A stretch of DNA of 64,000 nt from Silene latifolia (Eukaryota > Streptophyta > Magnoliopsida > Caryophyllales > Caryophyllaceae): positions 58,254,271 to 58,318,270 of the forward strand of contig NC_133529.1 in NCBI RefSeq assembly GCF_048544455.1, given 5' to 3'. A program made the translations under genes and the position numbers. The notes under the pieces were generated by a model that was not told the origin of the DNA, searched no databases, and saw only the letters and a list, made by a program, of their open reading frames with translations. How positions within the stretch are numbered: position 1 is the first letter of the stretch; the number at the start of each line of letters is the position of its first letter. Positions 22,595 to 32,983 of this stretch are shown here, piece after piece.

Positions 22595-24034
22595 GAATCT
22601 CGGAAAAACTATGAATTAGAAGCAGGAGAAAAGTCAGTGACTAAGACTAAATGCCGAAAGCGGAAGAGAGCTGATGAGAGTACTAATTCCAAAAAAGTAG
22701 AAATTGCTAAAATTAAAACAAATGATCCAGTGGCTAGTTCAAACAATACATTGAAAACACTTTTGGACCAGAAATGTGATTCTAGATAATTCTTATCCAA
22801 GGTAGTTAATATGATGGGCGAAACTCAAGTAACGGATATGCATTTGAGCGAGGATGTTCTAGGATCTAAGCGAAGGCTGCGACTCGCCAAGGAGGACATT
22901 ATTGCATTGTTGAACATGGGAAAGATCTCCCTTCCAGTCATTGAGACTTTTGTTGGGTATGTATTGCCTCCAGATTTAAAATTAGCATCTCATAGCTAGT
23001 TTTACATTGGTAAATATTGATTTGAAGTACATGCTGGTTATAATTCTATGTATATTGTTACGGGTACTTGTCTAGAGTTTGTGACATCAAAACATATGGG
23101 TTCTTATGTCCAGAAATGACTTCACTACTAGGCGGCCATGAATCAGAGGGAGCAATAACATATATTTCCAACTGGATGAAAAAAAAGCAAAGCCATATTT
23201 ACATCGCTCCATATTACAAAGAATAAATACTCACCCTTATATAAAACAAAATTGTCAACAATTTGATTATTTTGATTACTTAACTGACAAATTATTTATA
23301 GGGATCACTGGATGCTCGCTAGTTCAAACAAATTATTTTGATTACTTAAGTATATTAGTTCGATTCAATCGGGAATTCAGTGCCTTCAACGTTGAGAACT
23401 TTAATTAATACATAAGTTTGACTTAATAGTTATTCTTGATATGCAAGATGTTCATTGAAAGAACATTTTTCAATTTGGCTGACAATTTTTTGTTGGAAAC
23501 CATATATTAGATCTATAAGAGCATACGGCTACACTGGTGGGTGAAGGAAGAGTTCTCAAGCACCGCAATGGGTGAAAGTTGATGTAAGTTGTTGATATGC
23601 AATAGTAGACTCATTTATTACGTTTAATTTACAAAGTGTGTTGGTTTAATTCGTCGTCATGTTGTTTTATTGGTGTACTCGTCAGCCAGGTGCTATAAAA
23701 TGCGGTTACTACATCATGAGTTGTATGCTGCAAATCGTCACTCGTCCTAATCCGAAGTCAACTATCAATGAGGTCATATTATCCCACTCGTCTATTGTCC
23801 TACAAATCTTGGTGTTGCCATGCAAATTTTTTCCCCATACAATCCCATTATTATAGCTAGAATTGAACTCTTCAGCTAGCTCAGACCTATTTTATCTTTT
23901 ATTATGTGTGTTATTATCTAATTAGAAACCTTTATGTGCATTATTTACATCTTTTTCAAGACAAAATGGCTAATTTAGAAGAAGAAATCAATGAGGTTCG
24001 GGACTTATGGGCGAACTATTTTCTTAATGTCTAG
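22595..24034 (+). pseudogene. Ulp1-like (C48) cysteine protease gene relic in the CACTA element
   Basis: Exon-like blocks are separated by introns with T-rich CAG acceptors. Block 1 (22595 to about 22957) is Lys/Arg-rich, then reads RLRLAKEDIIALLNMGKISL and PVIETFVGYV, with TAA at 22787-22789. Block 2 (23114-23226) reads GAITYISNWMKKKQSHIYIA before PYYKE and ends in a stop just where the catalytic His segment should follow. Block 3 (23683-23718) has QPGAIKCGYYIM, matching the Ulp1 active-site cysteine motif. Block 4 (to TAG at 24032-24034) reads EEEINEVRDLWANYFLNV, like the usual Ulp1-family C-terminus. The His/Asp segment is missing and stops occur in frame, so it is dead. CACTA elements in plants often carry such genes. 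Block borders are my estimate. Confidence 0.65.
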
Positions 24035-24076
24035 TCATAGTAATGTGTTAGCTAGATTTTGCAAACTACGTTTTGG

Positions 24077-24270
24077 ACCTTTGTAGGTTGTTAAATTTGG
24101 GCGGCATTTGTATAAACTATGTTTTGGTAAGGTCGTTGTAAGAAATTATGATGAACGACCTTTCGTGGTTGTTGAATTTGGACGGCGTTGTATGAATCTA
24201 TGTTTTGGTCGTTGTATGAAAGTATGACGAACGACCTTTGTTGGTTAGTTGTTGAATTGTGGATGGTGTT
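24077..24270. repeat. Tandem repeat in the CACTA relic 3' region
   Basis: There are two and a half units of about 76-81 bp (24077-24157, 24158-24233 and a partial unit from 24234), each starting ACCTTT..TGGTTGTT and containing ATGTTTTGG and ATGA(T/C)GAACG. Confidence 0.7.
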
Positions 24271-24359
24271 TTTTTTTTTGTTATGAATAGCCTATGTTTT
24301 AATAAGCCAGATCTATGAATGGCCTGTTTTAGAATTAGCAATTCCAATTTTTAAACAAA

Positions 24360-24712
24360 AAATGGCAAGAAAAAGGACATCGGTTTTATTAGTAGACGGA
24401 TGTAATATCATTTATAATACACATGAGGTTTAGGTAAAACACTGATGAATATAGGTACATAAAGACATCAGAGTTCTATGTAAACTGATGTACATAACAC
24501 TAAAAGACATCGGATTATAACTAAACACTGATGTATATTAATATATATGGACATCAGATATATAGAAATCCGTTGTGCAAATTTTAATGGACATCAGTTT
24601 AAAATCCGATGTACATTAATCCACAATGGACATGACCGAACTCTACATCGGGTGTGTATCCGATGTCCATATACCAAAATTTCCGATGTGGATAACGAGT
24701 TTTGTAGTAGTG
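24360..24712. repeat. CACTA subterminal repeats and terminus
   Basis: About a dozen short ACATCGG/ACATCAG/CCGATGT units lie in direct and inverted orientation and end with the terminal TAGTAGTG. Such units are transposase-binding sites in characterised CACTA elements. Confidence 0.75.
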
Positions 24713-25039
24713 ATCCTTCATTTCTACTCTTCTTCAAACACAAAAAAAAACAAATTTCCTCACTACAACCATCAACCCCATCATCCAAAAACACTAATTT
24801 CTCAACCAAATTCATCCAAAACAATTGCAAACTTGCTCATAATCAAAACAAATCACCCCTTTGTCAACAAAAAGACCTTCAGACATCAAAATCTTCACAA
24901 AATCAACCAAAATTTCTAGAGTTAGGGTGAAATCCGAATATCCCCAAATTGATTGGAAATTTGATTGAAGTTTGAAGAAGAAGGGAGCATTAAAGCATAC
25001 ACAAGGTTTGTTGACACAAATTTGAAGGAGAAATCAATA
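24713..25039 (+). other. V ORF1 leader
   Basis: This A/C-rich, gene-free leader resembles the A1 leader at 11690-11960 (repeated CAAAATC, CAACA and ATCACCC stretches). A short open frame here is not conserved between copies. Confidence 0.6.
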
Positions 25040-25050
25040 ATGGCAAGGAC

Positions 25051-25055
25051 AAAGG
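25051..25055. repeat. R target-site duplication, left copy (AAAGG)
   Basis: AAAGG is repeated at 27815-27819 on the other side of R. Reading across one copy keeps the ORF1 frame. Confidence 0.9.
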
Positions 25056-25209
25056 TGTAGATACCCAGGATCTGCACCTTCCAAAAACCACCCGATGATG
25101 ATCGAACTATAACGTGTTTTTGATATGCGTGCGTGGATTGGCTATACATGAGACGGTTTAATGCACTACTCGAATATGAAAAATAATTTCAAAAGTTTTC
25201 TAACTTCAC

Positions 25210-25480
25210 TTGCATTAAAATAACACTATTTAGAGTTGAAACCGTTTTCGGACCCAAAACCGACTCAGAAACTCGCAACTCGAGTCAACCTAAGTCAACC
25301 CGAGTCAACCCAAATCTCAAATGTCGAAAATAATGCCATGAATCTCTTTATCATGTCATTTCCATTAAAATGACCCTAATTAGAGTCAAAACCGACACCG
25401 AGCCAAAATCCGACTCGAAATTCAAATCCCGACTCATGCGGGTCAAACCCGAGTCAAAGACACAAATTACCTACCCCAAA
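25210..25480. repeat. Diverged duplication in R
   Basis: Two copies share CATTAAAAT(A/G)AC, TTAGAGT, CGACTC and (C)CGAGTCAA blocks, at about 25210-25310 and 25360-25460. Confidence 0.5.
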
Positions 25481-25686
25481 TATCACCCAAGAGGAAGCTT
25501 ACACGGCTAAGAAAACCTCAAAGACCACAAATCACAACCAACAAAACATTGGTCAGAACAAATGCAAAATCCAAATTTCTGAAAGGGACCAATACACCCC
25601 CTTCAGTCACAAGGTAGCTCGCGCATCTTTAGGGTGTCTGCTTAGCCTCTAACCAAACACAATCGACCTACCACTCCACATTTCAC

Positions 25687-25696
25687 TATAAATACC
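25687..25696 (+). promoter_or_regulatory. R LTR TATA box
   Basis: TATAAATACC is followed about 30-40 bp downstream by a C/T-rich stretch suited to a start site. It sets the orientation of R. Confidence 0.55.
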
Positions 25697-26289
25697 AACC
25701 TTCACACCCCATAATTCTCACGCGAGAGTCCGTCCCCTCCTTCTCCCTTAAACTTCTAGACCCGACTTCCTAAGTCACAAAATCGACACATGTTTACGAC
25801 CTACCGATCGTAAACACAAGCCTTACACATTTTGTTTGGTACCGTCGTCGTGCATTCGACCGACCCATTCGACCAACTCAACATTAATCAACATGTTTTT
25901 CAACAACATATTTTCAAAACTAAATCCTTTTTTAAGGCACCTTTTTAAACTTCTTTGATCGCGATTAGTCACAACGAGAAAACCGTGTCTAAAGTCGTCT
26001 ACTTCGCAAACATCAATACACGTAAGTTTGAGGGTCTAAACAACTCATTTATTTCATATCTTTACTGTTTTCATGAGTTTATATGCATGAACAATGCATA
26101 ACACGATTCAAATATAGGTTAGACGAGCCAAAACCGAGTTTTGGCCCGAGACAGAAGCCCTTTGCTATGCAAAGAGGCTTGCGCCTCTTGTGGGTTATCG
26201 GGTCAGACTCAACCGTGTTTGTCCTCGTCTTTCCTCTTTATTTCATTTCTTATTTGCAATCGGTTTTTACCATTTCAAATGTTTCAAAT

Positions 26290-26720
26290 CGCTTTTATGA
26301 CAAACTTTTTAGCCATAAATTATAATCACCCTTGGTTCCATGTACCATGACGGTTTAATCCGTGACTCGGTGATATTAATTGGTTAATTACATTTTAAAG
26401 GAAATTCCTTTCTTTTATTTACCATTTTAGTTCATTTTTATGATAAACATATTTTGACCATTACAAAAATCATCCTTGGTTCTTTATACCATGACGGTTT
26501 ATTCCATGACTCGATGATATTATTGGTTAATTACAAATTAAAGGGTATTTTTACCCCCTTTTACTTTATTTACCATTTTTCTCATTTGTTTACATTTGTA
26601 AATATATTAGTCATAATTCATAATCATCCTTGGTTCTTTATACCATGTCGGTTTAATCCGAGTACGATGACAAACTTGACTAATTACAAAGAAATGAACT
26701 TAACATATTTAGTTCAAACC
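26290..26720. repeat. Three tandem repeats in R (about 145-155 bp each)
   Basis: The anchor CTTGGTTC recurs at 26331, 26475 and 26630. Each is followed by TACCATG(A/T)CGGTTTA, then GATGATATT(A) or a variant, then TTAATTACA, with a T-rich ATTTACCATTTT spacer. Confidence 0.75.
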
Positions 26721-27814
26721 AAACATTTTACATTTCTATTTGTAAACTATGCTTTTCAAACATGCAAATCCGACAACGAATATTACTAACATAATAGTAA
26801 TTATTCCGAGTCATGCAAACCATACTTGCAAATCATTAATAAAAAAAAAAGGTTTTAAACAACCTTTCAAACAACCAGGAGACGCTCCTTGGGTCGGCTC
26901 ATGGCTCGCGCCCCAAGGCAACTCCTATTTTCATATTTTAAAACCTGGGCAGAGCCCTTTATCTTGTTAACAGGCTGGCGCCTTAACAGGGCTGCCTGGC
27001 ACTGTTCTGCCCCGTTTTAGCATTTCTCTAGGACGATCCCGATTACGGTTAATCCGAATACATGACGGATCAGATTGACAAGCTTATGTTTCTACACTTT
27101 GTCATTTGACACCCTTTTAAAATAAATGGATCGTGTTAAGCATCATAATCCGAATTTGGTAAATGGATGTTTAATTTCCATTTTCACATGCAAACCAATC
27201 TAAATCCAACTTTGACACCAATTTCTTGGTACATGCATAAACAATCGACGTAGGAAATATTCACATGTTACGTTAAGACTTTTGGATGCGCATTCATGCA
27301 TTTAAACCGTTTTATCAACTCTTGCACTTGAACAACCACGATCGATCAGTAGAGGCCGCTAACGCGGGCGGGATTGGGTGTCCGATTAAAGGGCTTCCCA
27401 ATACGTACCCTCACCCCTTACTCAGAACCTTTGGATAGTGGATGGCCTTTTCCAGGGCGCACGAGAGTCATTTTAGGCATAGAACGCTAAAAGGGGGACG
27501 AGTCGTTATCTTTAGTACCTATGTCAAACACTGCTTTGTGCTTTGTTTGACCGAGGTATAAAGTGGATTTCGAACGGGTTCCAGGCATCCCATAATTGCT
27601 TGGTGGCGACTCCGAACATCTCTAATCGTTTCGAGACCTTTACGAGACGAAACCGACCGATCTAAAACGATCCGGTCGAAAGCATTTTTACGTCACCGAG
27701 CGTGGCTTTCTAGACCACTGCATGTCCACAGATTGGCTTGGCATAAAGGTGGCCCGTGACCGCAGATCGGTAGGTGGCCCAAATCCACAGACCGGCCTGG
27801 GGCCCATGTCCACA

Positions 27815-27819
27815 AAAGG
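27815..27819. repeat. R target-site duplication, right copy (AAAGG)
   Basis: It matches 25051-25055 and follows the CCACA end of R. Confidence 0.9.
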
Positions 27820-29322
27820 GTAATACCAAAGCACCCAAAGCCCCAACTTTATCCAAGAGGCAAAAGGTTCTAGCATCTAATGCTTTAGTGGTGGTTGAGC
27901 AACCAAGGTTACAAGCAAGTGAAGTCATTCAGGCCCTTGAAGAAGTTACTACCACTTTACCGGAGATTGAGCAACTTAAAGATTATCTGGAGGTAACTTT
28001 TATTTCCAATGAGCATAGAAAAGCTTTTGAATCCCTTGCTAGGAAGAAAATTATTGCCACTAAGTTTGTATGTTAAGACACTTTGGGGAAATTAGAAGTG
28101 CTAAACCAAACAAGAGCATTTTTCGAGTCCATGGGACTGTCTACCTTGTTCGACATGGGATTGTCTACCTTGGTTGAAATGAATGAAATAACTTACCCTT
28201 CCCTCAAATTGGAGTTCACTAGCTCTTTGAAGGAGTATAAGGTAGAGACTCGGAATTATGTTGAATTCTGGCTTGAGAACAAGAGTAGGAGGATGTTTAA
28301 GAGTGAGTTTGTAAAGGTTTTTGGAATTGCTAACCTTTGGGATTTCAACAAGAAACCCGATAACTTTGATGCCAAGCCCCTTTGGAAGGCGATTTCCGGG
28401 AGGAAGTTGACTACATTTAGAGAGTGTAACGCCTTGTATATCCATCATCCGCGTATACGATATTGGCATAGGTCCATTTCCAACACCTTGATTGCTAGGA
28501 AAGAAGCTACACATATGCCCGAACTTGACCTCACCTACTTGGATTCCAAGATAAATGCCCAAGGGAAATCAAAGAATTAATACAATATCCTTCAATTGTT
28601 GATTAAGACATGGTTAGACTTCAAGGAAGGTAAGGAAAAAGTGGCTTTCATTGTGAATTGAGGCTTGATAACAAGATTGGCAAAGCACTTTAATCCACAA
28701 TTCAATGAAGACAAAACCTACAAACCGGTTAAAGGTGGCAACCTCCTTGACATGCACACTTTGATCCACAAGTTTCATTGGGTAAAACATGACAACTCCG
28801 CCCAAGGATATGAGTGGGTGATAAAGGATGCCAATTCAATTATCTTGCCCGGGAAAATTTACCGTCTCAACACTCGCTGTTACAACTACCTTCTCCCCAT
28901 CTCAAAGATTGCCAAGAACATCATCAAAGAGCAACAATGTCCAAATGAAGAAACTTCCTTCTTAATGGTACCTCCTTACCCCTTTGCCTACTAAGAGTTC
29001 ACAACAAATGATCCTAGTGTTGTAGTGGGCAATGATTACTTGATACAATTCATGAAGCATATCCATAAAGAAGCCTACAATGATCGGGTGAACTCTTATT
29101 ACGCCCAATACCCACCCCTTTACCATCTTGCTAGGCAAGGACTCCTTGATCCCAAGAGTTCTTTCCCGAATTGGGTGGATAGAAAAGGGTTCTTTCCTCA
29201 AGCTTCTAGAGATGAAGAAGGAGATGCCCAGGAAACTAGAGAGATTGAGGAGGTTGTTGATGATAAGGATAGGGAAGGTAGTGGGTCTAGCCATGATGAT
29301 GATGAAGAGAAAAGTTCAAGTA

Positions 29323-29400
29323 GAGAAGAAGAAGAAGAAGAAGAAGAAGAAGAAGAAGAAGAAGAAGAAGAAGAAGAAGAAGAAGAAGAAGAAGAAGAGG
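29323..29400 (+). repeat. GAA microsatellite in V ORF1
   Basis: About 25 uninterrupted GAA codons encode a run of glutamates in the acidic tail of the ORF1 relic. Homopolymer frames on the other strand and in other phases are artefacts of this repeat. Confidence 0.9.
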
Positions 29401-29474
29401 AGGATGATGATGATGCCTCCGGGTCCATGGAGGGAGATGATGATGATGATGATGATGAAATGAGTGAAAGTTGA

Positions 29475-31066
29475 TGGTTGACAAAGCATGAAGGAGGATG
29501 ACACAAATGCGGGGTTGATAGCTTATGCTAGCATTTTGACCTATTCCATTGTGAGTCTCCTACCCCTCCTTTACTTTGTTTTTTTATCTCATGTTTACAT
29601 TATTGACATGACTTGTATAGCTTATTTAACATTTAGTTTAGAGCATTTAGAGAGTCATTTTGGACTCTTTGATGGATGAGAGTTTTGAGTCCTAGCACCA
29701 CCAAAGGACTCACACCTCGGTAACATTGAGGTGACTATCTTTTTTTGCTCTCACCGTAAAGAATCCAACATGACAACTTACTTTTCATGTATTGCATTTG
29801 CATGCTTGTGAATAAACTTCTCTCTTTTTTCACTAGAGATAGTGTTTTGTTCGGTTTGGGGAAGTTCATTCATAGGCAACCCGAGTTAATTTAAATTAGC
29901 TCTCCGGATAATAGAAAGCATGCATCATATAGTTTAGTTTAGCTTGCATCACATGTAAATACTTATCATTTGTAAATATCCCTCATGTAGTTTGCATTTA
30001 GTGTAGAATTCATGCATTTCATTTAGTTTCATGCATTTGCATAATTCCCTGTCATCTCGTCCATTGAGGATAATGTCCATACTAGTGTAGGGATGGGGAA
30101 TTCTAACATCTACACTTATTTCAAAAATGATAAAAATTTGAAAAATTTAAAAAAATCCATAAACGTGTTCTTTCCTTTTTACTGTAGAATTGTATATATT
30201 CGTTTGTTTATTTGTCACTCTTATCACATTGGGTTGACTACGCCACATTCGAGGCTTGAAGAAAATAGAAGACCGCATGGTATGATCTTTCCAAATCTTC
30301 TTCCTCCTTTTTATATGTTAATGATAATATGGCTATATTTTGATTGATGCGGTACAAACCAATGTGTTGTTAAGAGTTTGCATTTTCTTTACATGGCATA
30401 TTAGTTAATAGTAACATTTGCATTAGAGTTGTATATAATAGTTGCATCACGGCATGTAGTTGCATTTTAGAAATTTTTTGGAAAATGCCTATTTGGGAAG
30501 CTTGACAAGTGTATATAAGGCCCTTGTAGATAATTTTTCTCCTTGAGACTTTATTTTCTAGAATACTCTCAAGACACCCTAGGATGTGTCATACTAGTAT
30601 CCTTTAACCCATGGACTAAGGCATAGTCAAGAGTGCCTTGTGGTGTGATAACTCCTTGGCTACCGTTTATTCCAAGGTGACCCTTGATGCCATGCAACCG
30701 TCCTTACACTTATATCATCATATTTTTGTCAACAAAAAGGGAATGGGCATAAAAATGTCAAATTGAGTTCAAGCTATCAATGTCAAATGTTTGCAATTGC
30801 ATCAAATGAAATGAGGAGCAAAAATAGACTTCTATGCTTATAATAGAAGTACCCTTGCTAAAAAAGGGTTACTTTGATAAATGTTCAAAGAAATGCAAAA
30901 GTTGAAAATTCCAAACATCAAAAAAATGGCATGCTATTAATCGTCAAATGCTACAAAAATGGGTGGAAAATAAACCCAAAAGCAAACTACTATCAATGAA
31001 ACTCATGTATTTTGAAACTCTTTTATTCTTTGATGATCCTATTTTTTTGCATGGTAAAGAGGGGAT
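29475..31066 (+). other. V 3' untranslated region, first part
   Basis: No gene is present. The text follows A1 13509-14965 with substitutions and indels (CATTGAGGATAATGTCC, CTCCTTGGCTACCGTTTATT, AAGTGTATATA). It is interrupted by copia element C at 31067. Confidence 0.75.
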
Positions 31067-32130
31067 TGTAGGAAATATCGGTATACTTCCTCTATAAATT
31101 TTTGGATTATAACGAAATTATAATAATGAAAAACGAGTCATAAATGAAATTACATAAACAAAAAGTATAGAGATATGAATCAACCTTTGGTCCTAGCAAA
31201 TATGGCCTAAGAACAATATCGAAATCAATATTCTCCTAATTGTTGCACCCAAAATATTATGAGAAATGCCCTTGCTCTTGCTAGAATAGATCCCCAAAAT
31301 TGTTATGAAATTTTTAGGTTTTTTTTGTGTGAGTGATGAGAGAATTAGGTCAAAAGAGAAGTGAGAAAAATGATCTCTTTTTTTTTCTCTTTGTACCGTC
31401 CAAATGAGAGGAATAAGGAGGATATTTTTTCTTCCTTTTTTCTCTCTTTGACCGAAAACCACCATCCCAAAATAAGGAGATTAAATCTTCTTATTTTTGG
31501 TAGTTTAGAAAAATGTATATAAAGTGTATTATTTATAAATTGTCATTTATGTTGCTCCGTATTAATAAGTCTACACACAACAGCTTGCAATCGATTTATT
31601 AATATCGGTCTGTAATAATTTATTATGACAATCTCGTATAATATATACTTTAACTATAAATATCGCATATTTATAATTTGCTAATTAAATATAACCGATT
31701 ACGTTTAATTACGAATTAACATCTTAATTCGTTCAAGCTAACATTATATACATTAATTAAATATAACAGTTTATATTCAATTTACGAATTGACAGTTAAT
31801 TCGTCTCAGCTGGTATTATTTAATTGTATTAAATAATCGTCTCAACATCACATTGACTAACTGTTTAGTCAAATACATGGACTAACCTTTTAGTCAAGCA
31901 TCAATGTGATTATATTTTCATACAATCACATCTCTCATACACATCCTTTAGGTGTGACTTTTAGGGACCAGTTGATCACCTCCATCAGTATGATAATAAC
32001 GTCAAACTTCTAGCAAGCCAACCGTTATTAAGTAAACGTTAATCAACTGATAAAATACAAAGTATACTCTTGTGAACATATAAGAGATTTATATACGTTA
32101 TCACACTAACTGTGGAGGACACAAGCTCCA
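31067..32130 (-). repeat. C 3' LTR
   Basis: This is about 1064 bp from TGTAGGAAATATCGG to AAGCTCCA on the plus strand, and matches 38743-39813. Its first bases on the minus strand differ slightly from the 5' LTR, probably a small deletion at the polypurine junction. Confidence 0.88.
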
Positions 32131-32983
32131 AAAATCTCCCACTTGTCCTCACAAGTGTATGTGCGATAACCGATTCTCATATCCTAAAATTTCTCCCACT
32201 CAATGTAAAACAATTTGCAAAATCTGTATTCACAAAGGTCGTATTTTACAAGTGATCAATATCAAGAGTGGTTTTCCCAACTAGAGAGTAACTTAACCGA
32301 TAAACGAATCATCATTCGAGCATGGCCATGCATTTCAGTTACAACTCCTCGAGTGGCCCTGAGAAATAACTAAACCTGATAAAGGTTGGATATTTTCTTC
32401 AACTCGAATCCTGCAGATATAAGCACAGTATGAAATGACCCAGTGACAATCTGCTTAGCCTCCTGTTACGGCAGACCATGAGAAAGAAACCAAAGTCACC
32501 CAAAAACTGCCTTAATCTCAAGAGACAGTCGATATTTAAAAGAATCGACTCTAGAGACACAATGGACGTCCAATCCACAACCTGGCACCGAATGTTTTTA
32601 AACATTTAGGACTCCATTACGTTGTCACAATTTTTGTCCTACGAGGTATCGTTATAACTCGCATCTGTGATCGATCAGCCAACTATTTGACTTATGGCTC
32701 GTTGAACCCACCATCAATCAACTTCACAAAATAATAGCCAGAGTTATCAGCTCATGTAGGCGATTACGGACCAAAACAAATATAATGTAATTCAGTTCAC
32801 TTTGTGGCGTTCAATGTTGTCGTACAATCCACATGAAAAACAAAATATGAAATAAAACGCTGAAGTTATAAATAGCATATGAAAAATATAATGTATCGAA
32901 TCCATAATCAACTAGTAAAACTCAGGAACACGTTTAATTCCCATGGAAATAACGTGCCCTTCATGCTTATCATATCTTAATGG
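32131..32983 (-). other. C 3' untranslated region with polypurine tract
   Basis: No gene is visible. Next to the LTR the minus strand reads AAGTGGGAGATTTT (plus 32131-32144), a standard copia polypurine tract. Confidence 0.7.

Larger units (their letters stand above)
22575..24712. mobile_element. CACTA (En/Spm-type) transposon relic, right end present
   Basis: The right terminus is clear: on the minus strand it reads CACTACTACAAAACTCG from 24712. Subterminal repeats of the ACATCGG/ACATCAG type fill 24360-24700 in both orientations. ATC at 24713-24715 would be one copy of the 3-bp TSD. I could not find a matching left terminus, so the left part is lost or displaced and the start given is approximate. 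No TNP2-type transposase is seen; the only coding trace is a Ulp1-like gene. Confidence 0.75.
25056..27814 (+). mobile_element. R: solo LTR, probably Tat/Ogre-Retand type (2759 bp)
   Basis: The sequence runs from TGTAGATACCC to GTCCACA with TSD AAAGG. A TATAAATACC box at 25687-25696 gives the plus orientation. The 3' part has GCTTGGTGGCGACTCCGAAC and GAGACGAAACCG-type sequence like that near the ends of Ogre/Retand-type LTRs. I place it there with limited confidence. No coding domain and no second LTR are present, so a solo LTR fits best. Confidence 0.75.
25040..29474 (+). pseudogene. V Athila ORF1 pseudogene, split by R
   Basis: The ATG at 25040 opens with the same residues as A1 ORF1 (MARTK). 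The frame is cut by R at 25056 and resumes in the same frame at 27820. The core is recognisable (YLEVTFISNEHRKAF, EITYPSLKLEFTSSLK, RLAKHFNPQFNEDK, YPPLYHLARQGLLDP). In-frame stops are at 28074-28076 (TAA), 28578-28580, 28659-28661 (TGA) and 28992-28994 (TAA), and there is no frameshift. A 27-bp in-frame duplication gives MGLSTLFD followed by MGLSTLVE at about 28131-28184. The acidic tail has been expanded by a GAA microsatellite. The gene ends in DDDDDEMSES at 29474. Confidence 0.85.

Noticed and set aside
29198..29506. Poly-Ser, poly-Leu and poly-Lys frames around the GAA repeat
   Set aside because: Alternative phases of the GAA microsatellite; the acidic frame is the one continuous with ORF1.
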